NCBI GenBank assembly: GCA_007449985.2
Contig: VIIQ02000008.1
Span: 585,001-649,000 of the forward strand
Origin: Desmodesmus armatus
Taxonomy: Eukaryota > Chlorophyta > Chlorophyceae > Sphaeropleales > Scenedesmaceae
Length of the DNA: 64,000 nt
Reading direction: 5' to 3'
The translations under genes were made by a program, and so were the position numbers. The notes under the pieces were generated by a model, which was not told the DNA's origin, searched no databases, and saw only the letters and a program-made list of their open reading frames with translations. The first letter of the stretch is position 1. Each line of letters opens with the position of its first letter. This document shows, piece after piece, positions 35,601 through 45,100 of the stretch.

Positions 35601-36688
35601 CCTTGTAGCAGTGTTCCGTCGCTATCATCCAGTGGGTCTAGGAGGGTTGCATCTTCACGTGCACTACACTGCAACAATGTCTGACGCAGTGCTGCCTGCT
35701 GCCGCCTGCTGCTGCTGCTGCCGTCGCTTCCTCAGGCTCCTTGGACCGCCTGGAGCAGCAGCTGACCGAGCTGCAGGCCATGCACACAGCAGCAGAGGAG
35801 GCCGGGGGCAAGCTACCAGAGGAGCAGCAGGCGCAGTACAACTTGACCTTCGTCAACGTCCAGGGCACCAGGACGGAGCTGCAGACAGTGGTGGCGCGCC
35901 TGCACACACGGCAGCACCCAGGCATGCCGCAGCAGCTGTTGGCAGCAGCAACAGCAGCGGTCAACTCCTCTGCCGCACTCATCGCAGCAGCAGCGGCCGG
36001 CAGGGGGAACGCGCAGCAAGGGGCGGGGCATGTGCAGTCGGCAGCAGCAGCCGCAGCAGCAGCAGCGGCTGCAGCAATGCCGCGGCTGGGCAGCCTCCTG
36101 CCCTCCCCTGCGGCCAGCTCCCTGGCTGTCACACCTGCAAGCGGGCTTGGGCTGCCGGGTGCAGCTGGGGCGATGCTTGGAGCAGCAGGCGGCATGGATG
36201 CGGCAGCAGCAGCGGCAGCTCCGGTACCTCTGGCCGAGGACTTGCCTGCGGCGTCGCTGCTGGTGCAAACAGCAGCTCAGGAGGCACGCAGTGCGGTGCA
36301 GCGCATACAGGCCAGGCATCCCCAACTAGTGCTCACACAACCTGCTGCTGAGGCTACGGCTGATGATGCTGGCGATGCCGCCGCCGCCGCTGCTGCTGCT
36401 GTTGCTGCGTCATCTGTGGCGCAGCCGGGCACCATCGAGGGTGTTGTGGCAGGCTGCATCAGCCTCTTGGTGACCGTGCACAAGTTGACGGACCCCTCAG
36501 ATGCTGCAGCCAGCGCAGGGGGCATGATGGGCACAGTGGCGCAGCAGCTGGGCGCAGGGGGTGTGGAGGCTGCACTGGACAGTGTGCTGCAGGAGCTGAA
36601 GCCGCAGTCGGCAGCCAACATGCAGGCCTACTCCGACATTGTTGCAACTGTGGGGCAGCTCAAGGTGCAGCTGGCCAGGGCGTGTTGA
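29624..36688 (+). CDS. ALWAYS EARLY / LIN9 homolog, MuvB-DREAM subunit (two apparent frameshifts)
   Basis: LIN9/ALY is a chromatin-bound subunit of the MuvB core that controls cell-cycle genes with MYB and E2F-RB proteins. Exons: 29624-29707, 29949-30119, 30449-30993, 31293-32051, 32262-32706, 33062-33452, 33716-33859, 34144-34286, 34620-34796, 35155-35453, 35736-36688; ~1370 aa. The N-terminus is a SANT/Myb-like domain ([17 protein letters not shown], residues ~4-75). The DIRP domain spans about residues 815-935 ([58 protein letters not shown]). The region between them is disordered, Ala/Gly/Ser-rich with acidic and Lys-rich patches; the C-terminal third is Ala/Gln-rich with a coiled-coil-like [13 protein letters not shown] start. 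Two exons are one base short: a frame change at the ggggg at 30670-30674 and another near 33239-33248 (ctgcccttcc). Elsewhere phases agree. Confidence 0.92.
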
Positions 36689-38249
36689 TGAACACCCTGT
36701 GAGGGCTGTCCACTGGAGGCCTTGGTTTGGTGGCTGCAGACAAACTTGACAAACGATGTGTGTGTGTGTTGGGGGGGGGGGGGGGAGCCTGTGCCTGGGG
36801 TGGCAGGCAAACTGTGTGGACTTGGGGGGGGGTGTGGGGGGAGCATTTTGAGTTGCAGGAGGCGACGGTGACGCATTGTGCAGTAGCAGGTTGGTGTCGT
36901 TGTATCGTAGCAGGGCCTGCAGCAGGTTCAAGTTGCAGCTGATGTGGCATTTGATGGTGTTACAGCTCCTTGTTGACGAGGCGCGCAGGGTGGGGTGTTT
37001 GACATGTTGGCTCGTGGCTGCTTGCTCTGCATTACAGCGCTTGCAGCCGTTCGCCAGGATCTTTGTAGAAGGATGTCTGCTGCAAAGTAGGTCGCATGCG
37101 ACAAGACAATGTTGTTGCGGCTGAATATGAGGCCGCACCAGTCACAGGGTGAGGCTGACAAAGATTGACCTGTGTGACTCTGATGCCCTTGATTGGGCAG
37201 CTATTACGTGTGCTCTGGCATTCGTGTGCACTTTGGGAGGCAGTTGGGGTTGTGTTGTGACTGAGTATCGTGGGTCGTTGTGCACTTGGCTGTAATTACA
37301 GTATAAGATCACTTCTAAGTGAGTCAACTCAAGTCGCGAGGCACTATTTTTGATTTGACTCTCGTGGTCAACATTCATGTACAACACTGGCAGTTTCAAC
37401 GGGCTGAGGTGTGTGCATTGCACCAAGAGGGGTTATGGGACAGGATCATCGAGCTGGTCACCTGGGCATGCAGATATGCCGCAAACCCTGCACGTCATCA
37501 ACCGGGCCACAGTCACACAGACAGGGACAGCAACATCACTGTGGACCAGCTCCCAACACCATTGGGCTACAAAGTTGCTCCTGCAGGTGCCAGCCAACAG
37601 GCACACCCTGCATCCTGCAGCCCCAGGTTCCATGCATGATGCAATGTGATTGGACGGTAACTAGACCAGCAAACATGCGGATGTGCACAGCAACTGCAGC
37701 ACTGTACAGTGCTGCAGTAACAATATTCAGTCGTGCAGGATGCAACTTGCATACACAAGATTGCAGTCTCCAAAGGCAGCCTTAGTGTGCACACACAGTC
37801 CCCCCCCCCTAACAATTATTTGGGAGGGGGGGGGGCTAGGGTAGTCAAGAGACACCAACCGACATCACCTCATGCATGAGTTTCGCTTGCATGCTGTCGA
37901 TGTAACAGCTGAATGGCAAGCCGGCCCAGCGCAGGGCAGCAGCAAACACCCTTGTGGAGTCTGATTCTGGGCAGTAAAGCGCTCAGCCAGGCACCCCACA
38001 CACAGTGACAATGCCCGAAAGCCCACACCAACCGTTGAACGAGCCATTGCTGTGGTTGTTGCATAGTCTTGCCCAAGAACACGATGTGCCACAACCCGGC
38101 AAAGGCCGGTGATTTGCTGCCTGGCTGCTGTGTGCATGCACACTGATGTGCATGCACGCTGATCCAAACGCGCACACACAGGACAGTAATGATGTGCCAT
38201 CAAGCAACAGCCTGTCAGCAAGCAGTCAGGACTTTCCAATGGTTGTGGT
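36689..38249. other. Intergenic stretch between ALY and H2B 3' ends
   Basis: These genes converge. The stretch holds a poly-G run near 36770-36785, a TGTAA at about 37290 that could end ALY transcripts, and a C-run/G-run pair at 37800-37835. No gene is supported. Confidence 0.45.
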
Positions 38250-38265
38250 GGTGTCAAAAGACACC
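38250..38265 (-). terminator. Histone 3' stem-loop of H2B
   Basis: On the minus strand this reads GGTGTCTTTTGACACC: a 6-bp stem with a 4-nt T loop, 46 bp after the H2B stop. It is flanked by an A-rich 5' side and CCACC on the 3' side. This matches the stem-loop of replication-dependent histone mRNAs (SLBP site), so this mRNA is probably not polyadenylated. Confidence 0.9.
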
Positions 38266-38311
38266 GTTTGGGGTGGGGGTGCACATTGTTCACACATGAC
38301 AGTGCTGCTGC

Positions 38312-38677
38312 TTAGGCAGAGGTGAACTTGGTGACAGCCTTGGTGCCCTCTGACACAGCATGCTTGGCCAGCTCTCCGGGCAGGATCAGGCGCACAGCGG
38401 TCTGAATCTCACGCGAGGTGATGGTGGGCTTCTTGTTGTACCTAGCCAGGCGGGAAGCCTCGCTGGCAATCTTCTCAAAGATGTCGTTGATGAAACTGTT
38501 CATGATGGACATGGCTTTGGAGCTGATGCCAGTATCAGGGTGCACCTGCTTGAGCACCTTGTATATGTAGATTTTGTAGGTCTCGGCCTTGGAGACCTTC
38601 TTCTTTTTCTTAGCGTCAGTGGTCTTCTTGGCAGGAGCCTTGGCAGGGGCCTTCTCGGCAGCCTTGGGTGGCGACAT
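38312..38677 (-). CDS. Histone H2B
   Basis: Core histone that pairs with H2A in the nucleosome. It is a single intronless frame of 121 aa. The N-tail has plant/algal-type PAKAPAKK and KKKKK repeats. The fold contains [35 protein letters not shown] and [28 protein letters not shown], with the C-terminal Lys of the KAVTKFTSA block that is ubiquitinated in the family. It has a histone stem-loop downstream and is transcribed away from the H2A gene at 40017, as in many algal H2A/H2B pairs, but the spacing (~1.3 kb) is wide. Confidence 0.98.
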   Translation of the reverse strand: MSPPKAAEKAPAKAPAKKTTDAKKKKKVSKAETYKIYIYKVLKQVHPDTGISSKAMSIMNSFINDIFEKIASEASRLARYNKKPTITSREIQTAVRLILPGELAKHAVSEGTKAVTKFTSA

Positions 38678-38767
38678 TGTGCGATGCTGTTGCAGACTTG
38701 AAAAAACTGAACGTGTTTGTGAAGGGGTTGGTTCATCATTTTGTCTCCTTGATGGTTGGACGAATGC

Positions 38768-38795
38768 CTCAACTCACGCTCAGGTTTGAGTTGAT
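38768..38795. promoter_or_regulatory. Shared histone upstream element, H2B copy
   Basis: A segment with ACGCTCAGGTTTGAGTTGA preceded by CTCAACTC lies 91-118 bp upstream of the H2B start. The outer CTCAACT and AGTTGA words form an imperfect inverted repeat. A close match lies upstream of the second H2A gene (48357-48397). It is a candidate S-phase promoter element. Confidence 0.5.
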
Positions 38796-39146
38796 AAGCA
38801 AGCTGGGTTCAAAGGAGTGGGAGGTTGGGGGGTTGGGGAAAGGTAGTTTGAATTGTGCGGGGTGGACTGGAAGCGGCGACGGTGGCAGGTGCTGTGGGTG
38901 GGGGGGCACGGGTTTGAATTGTGCGTGGTGGGCACGAATGTGAGCGGTGGATGGCCCTGCGGCCGAAACTCATATCTGTTCCGTCAGCAGGAACACAAAC
39001 TGTTGACTCCATTATCCTTAAGACTGTCCTTCGCGACACCAACGCTGACCCTCTTCTGCTACCATCTGGATCAGAACAGAGAAGGGCCAAAGTGCTCCTC
39101 AGCAGTGCTCACCCCCCATGCAAGCAAATGCAACGTCTGATGTGCT

Positions 39147-39710
39147 GTGCTGTTATGCTGTGCTATGATGACTGCAGTGGCTGAGCACAGCTTGGGCAAG
39201 AGTACAGTGCAGGACTGGGTGTGGGGGGAGTTGGCAGGCGTGTGTGAAAAGGAGCACAACAGCAGGTCCAACCCGCCTTGCCTGTTTTGGGATTATAACA
39301 GGTGGGGCGCGGTTGGGCAGCAGCTGCTGGATCAGAACAGAGAAGATGCAGCGAAGATGACTGTCGGCAAAAAGGGGTCCCAGCGGAAGCAGCCCCGGCA
39401 GCAGCCATCTGCAACGGGCAAGACCCGTGCAGCATCATCATCATCATCACCAGCAGCAGCAGCAGCAGCAGGCCCCCTGTCTGAGGGCGAGGTCGAGGTA
39501 GAAACAGCAGCAGCAGCATCAGCAGCAGCAGCAGCAGCAACAGCAGCAGAGATCGAGCAGCCTGCAGCTAAGAAGTTTGTGGCAAGGTTTCAGGCGAAAA
39601 CCAGACTTTGTGGAAGGTGTTTAGATCCAGTCTGGGCCGCTTCTGTTGACATGAGTTGTGTGCAGCAGACTGTCATTCAGCCTTGGAACGCTTCCTTGTG
39701 CCAATTTTAA
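39147..39710 (+). CDS. Hypothetical protein between the histone genes (low confidence)
   Basis: An open frame of 187 codons; a more likely start is the ATG near 39357 (MTVGKKGSQRKQPRQQ). It is basic at the start, with Ser and Ala runs from atc/agc repeats, an acidic SEGEVEVE patch and a Cys-x2-Cys (LCGRCLDP) near the end. No domain is recognised. Two TGTAA words lie 3 and 18 bp after the stop (39713, 39728), inside a doubled 15-bp unit ttttaagttgtaaaa. It may be a small gene, a captured fragment or chance. Confidence 0.28.
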   Translation: MLLCCAMMTAVAEHSLGKSTVQDWVWGELAGVCEKEHNSRSNPPCLFWDYNRWGAVGQQLLDQNREDAAKMTVGKKGSQRKQPRQQPSATGKTRAASSSSSPAAAAAAGPLSEGEVEVETAAAASAAAAAATAAEIEQPAAKKFVARFQAKTRLCGRCLDPVWAASVDMSCVQQTVIQPWNASLCQF

Positions 39711-40016
39711 GTTGTAAAATTTTAAGTTGTAAAATGGCATGCCACCACGCCCTACCCCCCAAAAGTCAACTCACAGTTTTCAACCGCTGTGAAGAACCGG
39801 ATACTGGCTGCCAGAGCTCAACATCGATCAGCACAACGCATGAAGCCGTCATGTTGACGTCAGTGCCACTTATATTACCAACCTGTGTGTATTGTTGATC
39901 ATCACTGCTGAGCCTCCAGGTTGCCTCAATTCCCTCCATCATCTGGCACTGGTACTTGAGCTACGTGATCCTTTACTGTTGTGCCATCAACCAGCTGCAG
40001 CAACAAATTGCCACCA

Positions 40017-40406
40017 ATGTCTGGGCGTGGCAAGGCAGCAGGAAAGGCCAAGGGCAAGGCTGTGTCCCGCTCGAGCAAGGCCGGCCTTCAGTTCCCCGTG
40101 GGTCGCCTGGCCCGCTACCTGAAGAAGGGTCGCTATGCTGAGCGCATTGGAGCAGGTGCACCCGTGTACCTTGCTGCTGTGATGGAGTACCTGGCTGCTG
40201 AGGTGCTAGAGCTGGCAGGCAATGCTGCTCGTGACAACAAGAAGAACCGCATCATCCCCCGCCACATCCAGCTGGCAATCAGGAACGATGAGGAGCTGAG
40301 CAAGCTGCTGGGCACTGTCACCATTGCCAGCGGTGGTGTGCTGCCCAACATCCACGGTTCCCTGCTGCCCAAGAAGAGCAGCAAGGGCAAGGCAGACGCC
40401 GAGTGA
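40017..40406 (+). CDS. Histone H2A, copy 1
   Basis: Canonical H2A, 129 aa, intronless. It starts MSGRGK; the fold has [17 protein letters not shown], the acidic-patch helix [17 protein letters not shown] and [16 protein letters not shown]. The tail ends [10 protein letters not shown] without the SQE/D motif of H2A.X. The ATG at 40017 was chosen over an in-frame ATG at 39981 because MSGRGK is the universal H2A start. Its protein is identical to copy 2 at 48569; the DNA differs at a few silent sites. Confidence 0.98.
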   Translation: MSGRGKAAGKAKGKAVSRSSKAGLQFPVGRLARYLKKGRYAERIGAGAPVYLAAVMEYLAAEVLELAGNAARDNKKNRIIPRHIQLAIRNDEELSKLLGTVTIASGGVLPNIHGSLLPKKSSKGKADAE

Positions 40407-40490
40407 ATGCAGCACTCTTCTGCAGTGCTGAGGCGAATCTGCTGGGGCGCAGCAGTGGCTTGGCCTGAGCTGCTGACGCTCACCAAATTT

Positions 40491-40506
40491 GGTGTCTGTC
40501 AAAACC
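40491..40506 (+). terminator. Degenerate histone stem-loop after H2A copy 1
   Basis: GGTGTCTGTCAAAACC occupies the same place relative to the gene as the element of copy 2 but can pair only about 3 bp. It looks like a decaying histone 3' element. Confidence 0.45.
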
Positions 40507-41570
40507 ACCATGATTTTGGCAAGGCTGTTGAATTGCATGGAGTTGATTTTGTCGCTGCTTGGAGTGGCAAAGCAGTGAATAAACATCTCAGGGAGTTGTG
40601 CCTTCTCCGTCTGGGAGGGTTGTTAGGAATGCTTCTGCACAACAGCTGGTGCTTGTTGCTTTGCTGTTCGCTTGGTGCTTTGTTGTTGACAATTCTGTTT
40701 AGCCGCAGAGACTGAGCTTGCAGCCGCAACGACATGTCTAAATTTGTTGCAGAACAACAGTTTGGCATCACTGGCAGTGTACATGTAACTACATGCATGT
40801 TGCTGGGTTCAGCATAGCTCAAGCACTTGTAGTGCTGCACTACGCATGGCTGTCTGTGACATGGGGTTTGAGTAATTTCAAATTGAATTTGGCTGGGATG
40901 TCAAGTCTGCTGATGCCAATTGGCTTCAACAGGGTGCACACCTTGTATGCAACACAGGCTTACAAGCAAGCTCGCATCCGTCATCTGATAATACAAAATG
41001 GTTTCAACTCAACTCAACTTGACTCTGCAAGAACCCAACTGGAAAGCAAGAAGCGCACAACTGGAACACAACTGGGCATTGTGCAGCAGGGGCATGCTAA
41101 CAAGCACAATGAGACAGGCACGACCATGCCAATACCCACAAGCAATGTTGCATCACACCCAGTCATAATAGCTGTGAAGTGAAGACACTGCTCCAGGTGA
41201 CGATCACCGCAACAAGTGCGTGCCAGCGAACGGGTGTCAGCAAAGCACCCGGCCTTGACTACATGCACTCAGACCAGGCATCAATACGCACTGGTATGCA
41301 TCGGAGTGCAGCTTGATCAGTAGTGACCTTCATATCAACGGGCAGCATCATGCCATGATGACCATGCACAGGGCGCACAACAGAAGAAGGCACCACACTA
41401 ACTAGTATTGTCAAGCCAACAGCTGCTCCATGCGCACTGCAAAATCTGTTGGCAACAAAATCACCACAACCCTTGCCAACAATGGCTGCGCATGATGTAC
41501 AGTATACAAGAAGGAGCAACAATACCACCTTATGGGATCAGCTTCAGCTGGTTCAGGGGCCACAACCAGC
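40507..41570. other. Intergenic stretch
   Basis: The first ~150 bp still align with the flank of the second H2A gene (cagtgaataaacatctcag and ttctccgtctgggagggtt words). The rest shows no gene. Confidence 0.5.
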
Positions 41571-41577
41571 CTCTACC

Positions 41578-42190
41578 CAGTCACTGAGTGCCTTGGCGGC
41601 ACCTGCAACAAGCTTGACTACTTCTCGACCAGCCACCAAGCCTTGAAGGACCTGCAGCCAAAATTGCCTCCCACACTAGCAACCACCTCAAATCAATCAA
41701 TTGATTGATTTTATCTGATCAAATCAAAAGCTGAGTTTGCCCAGCAGATGGGGAAGTCGCTTCTTTGAGAGGCGAACCCATACTCACCCTCCCAGACCTG
41801 AGTTACCCTCCGTTGTGTGTCTTGGCAGCAGATGCCGCAGCGGACGGTGTCCATCACAAAATACAAACTTAGCCTCCTTCAGGTGCCTTGGCAAACATCC
41901 TCCACGAAAACCCAACTTAGCCACCATTGAGGGCCATGGCAAATACCCACCACAAACACCATTCTCAATTAGTGCCTTGGCCAATATCCACCACAAAACC
42001 CAAACTCAGCCTCCGTTGAGTGCCTTGGCAAATTACCACCACAAAAACCATTCTTACTGTTGTGTTTAGTGCCTTGGCAAATATCCACCACAAAAACCAA
42101 ACTCAGCCTCCGTTGAGTGCCTTGGCAGCAGCTGCAACAATGTCTACCACTTCAACACCAGCCACCAAGGACCTGTAGTACTCCACATCT
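41578..42190 (-). repeat. Tandem array amplifying the 3' coding end of the mannanase gene
   Basis: On the minus strand, units of roughly 45-60 bp contain TGCCAAGGCACTCAACGGAGG followed by ctgagtttgg and a tttgtggtggatattt-like part. Copies lie near 41876, 41927, 41970, 42017, 42070 and 42115. The outermost copies carry coding-like sequence: the last exon ([19 protein letters not shown]) and, near 41578-41655, a paralogous stretch reading LVAGREVVKLVAGAAKALS behind a good acceptor (tttggctgcag). The array thus starts inside the terminal exon and includes its stop. Confidence 0.75.
41691..41710. repeat. 20-bp perfect AT-rich palindrome
   Basis: AATCAATCAATTGATTGATT at the edge of the mannanase 3' array. 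It could be a cruciform site, a homeodomain-type binding site, or chance. Confidence 0.8.
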
Positions 42191-45100
42191 ACCAGGTTGT
42201 CAGGCAGCTCCATGTATTGATCAATGGCTGCTAGAGCACATGAGGAACGCCTCTCCTGTCCCACCTGTGGGGCAGTGCAGTAGTGGAGATTATGGATAAT
42301 AAATAAATGAGCAAAACAGGCCCTGGGCCCTTGCTAAACCTGCCGCACGTCACGTGCAGCAATCAGAGCCCAAGCACATGCAAAACCAAGTTGCATTCAT
42401 GCTGCAAACACTGTTTGTTGTTTTCTTGGGCCAAGACTGGCACAACCATCAATCATGCATACCTCGTCAAAGGGATATAGTACTACTATCTACTACTATT
42501 ACGAAAATATCAGTGATAACCAATGAAACAGTGTTTCCGCATCAATGCATTGCATAGGCAGCTCACTTCTTTGGTTCCTTCTGCACTCAGCCTCCTTGTA
42601 AGCGCAGTGCGGCCACTGTGAGTGACGCTCCTTTCTAGCAGCCTGGCAGCTCCAGCCGCCAACTGTTGTGCAAGCAGCAGGCGCCGCTGACGAACAGCGG
42701 CAGCAGCAGCAGGGGATGATGATGCCCTCTGGACGCCACCAGCAGTGGTCATTTTGCTGCTGTTGGTGCTCGTTGCTGCTGGTGCTGGTGCTGCTCCGCC
42801 TGGAGCCTTCACACTGGACCCCAGGCTGATAGGGTTGGAGGGGGTTTGATCTACATTGATGCCAACACCATCAGAGGTCTGCAACAACACCCCGCACAAC
42901 ATGACTATTCTGTGATGACAATGCTGACACAGATTTCTGAAGAAGTTGGCCCAACTTCTTACTGAGTAGGTACCTCTACGATTGCAAACCATTTCTCGAC
43001 ACGTATGCAACCAAAGGCGTTAGCAAGCCTGCCATCAGCGCTGCTTGTCGTAACCTTGTGAAGGTGGCATACATGCAGTGCAGGTTGGTCGGCACATGTG
43101 CAGGTTGGTCGGCACACTGTACAGTGTGCGCTTGGGTGGCACGGCAACTGCAAGGGCCTCTGCAGCTCCTGGGGGCTGCTTGCAGGTACCATCAAACCAC
43201 CGCAAACTTACAGGGAAACTTACAAGGAAACATAAAGACTGTCTAATGACTATGGCACAAGCAACACAGTCACCATCTGCAAAGAAGCCAGCATGAGTAT
43301 TTCTGCATAACAACACCAACAGTGAGCATCGTATTCAGAGGTTCAGTGGCATGCGCACCCACATCAAGGACACACCATGAGCCCAGCCACTGGAGGTTGC
43401 ATGTGAAGTGCACATTGAACTGGGCCAGCTCTGGTGTCAGACAGGGGGGGGGGGTTGACGGATGAAGTGCCGGCTTGATTGAGCCCCTTGTCTGGAACCC
43501 CCATCTAGAAAACCTCCTTCTGGCATAGTTCAAGCTCACCGTCTGGCCCTCAACAAAGAGAAATCAACAAAATAAATCATGTGATGATCAAGTTGATGAA
43601 CATTCAGTGAAAAGCTCACCGTCTGGCCATCAAGAACAGCCTCCCAGAAGATGGCTCCAACAAAAGGCGTACCAGCCAACTTGGCAGCAATGAGCTTCTC
43701 ATACACCACCTGCCACAGTCAGACACATGACTATATTAGTATGCCTGCTATAATTGCTTGCATGTGACTCGCATGTATTCCATACTAGGTTTTTAGGGTT
43801 GACCCTAAACCCGTCATTGCCACATGAAGCATTGTCGCAAAATGGTTGTGATTGACTTGACAGTTTTGTTTACAGAAGTCCATGTTCCAAGACATCACTC
43901 ACCACGTACAGCATCTTGCGATCCTCAGGGCTGTGGTTGTTGGTGGCGTCATGGTACGGCTCACCAAACTCCTCAATCACCAAAGGCCTGGAGGGGCAGC
44001 CAAGCAGTGCAGGCAGGCCCCGTCATGTAGCGTGTCACATGCAGCCACTGGGTGGGCTCATGCTGCTCAAGTGTTGATGTGGTGTTTCACAGCATCAATT
44101 CCAAGTTGACAAGTTGTCAGGGACACCATGCGTCATGTTCAATGCAATGCCTCATTTTCTCAAGGGCGCAAGAAGAATTATGAGAGGATGCATGCAATAA
44201 AATTAATCACCCAAGGCCTGGGGAGGCAGCCACGCTCTACAGGCAGGCCGCACCAAGCCATGACGGCGGTTATAACTGCCACGATTACTAACTAGTCAAC
44301 GTGTCACATGACCAATCAACTAGTCACATAACATGTCACATTCAGACACCGGATGAGCACACATGGCTAAAGTATTTCAGGGTCAACTTGACAGGTGCAT
44401 CAAGCGCTAGGATACCAAAACAAACTCTTGCCTTGACCTGTACAAGCCGTAAGCTGCCACCTTGGTGCTGAATGCAATCTTTCAGCAGTTTGCTGTTTCA
44501 TCATAAGCAAACTATGCAGGGTGAGCGCTCACAGTGTGACCAATACATACTAGTACACTACTAGCAGTACTGCCAACAGTGTGGCAGATCTAGATGGTGT
44601 GCAGGCCACCCTAACTGCCGCCACCGATAGCAGGCCTCAAAGCACAAGTTTGTTCATCATGCTGACTCACTTGCCAATCTGACCGGCTATCTGCGTGTGG
44701 ATGTCAATCTTCTGAACCATGTAGTTGAGGTATTCCGGCCAAGTGAGCTGCGCAAGACAGGCACAAGAGCAGGTCGGAGATTCTCATTGTAGCATGGACA
44801 ATTTGCAGCCAGCACAAGCATATCTGCCAAGTCAAGAACGACAGCAGGGACGAGGCAGTATGGAAGCCGCGTCATGAAGCTGTTCATGACCCAAACCGCT
44901 GAAACTGGATGCACATATGTGCTGTTGTTATGCATAACAAGGTACTATCACACGCGTGTGGAGCTGTAGTGTCGACCCACCTTCATTCCCAACCACCCAC
45001 CTTCGAAGGAGGGAATCCCCTCCCACCCGCCCACCTCCTTCCCTACCCACCCACCTTCTTACCCCCCCCCCACCCCCCCCCCCCCCACCCCCCCCCCCAC

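Noticed and set aside
38800..39360. Possible transposon between H2B and H2A
   Set aside because: Repeated phrases (tttgaattgtgcg; ggatcagaacagagaag) were seen, but no terminal inverted repeats, target-site duplication or transposase frame.
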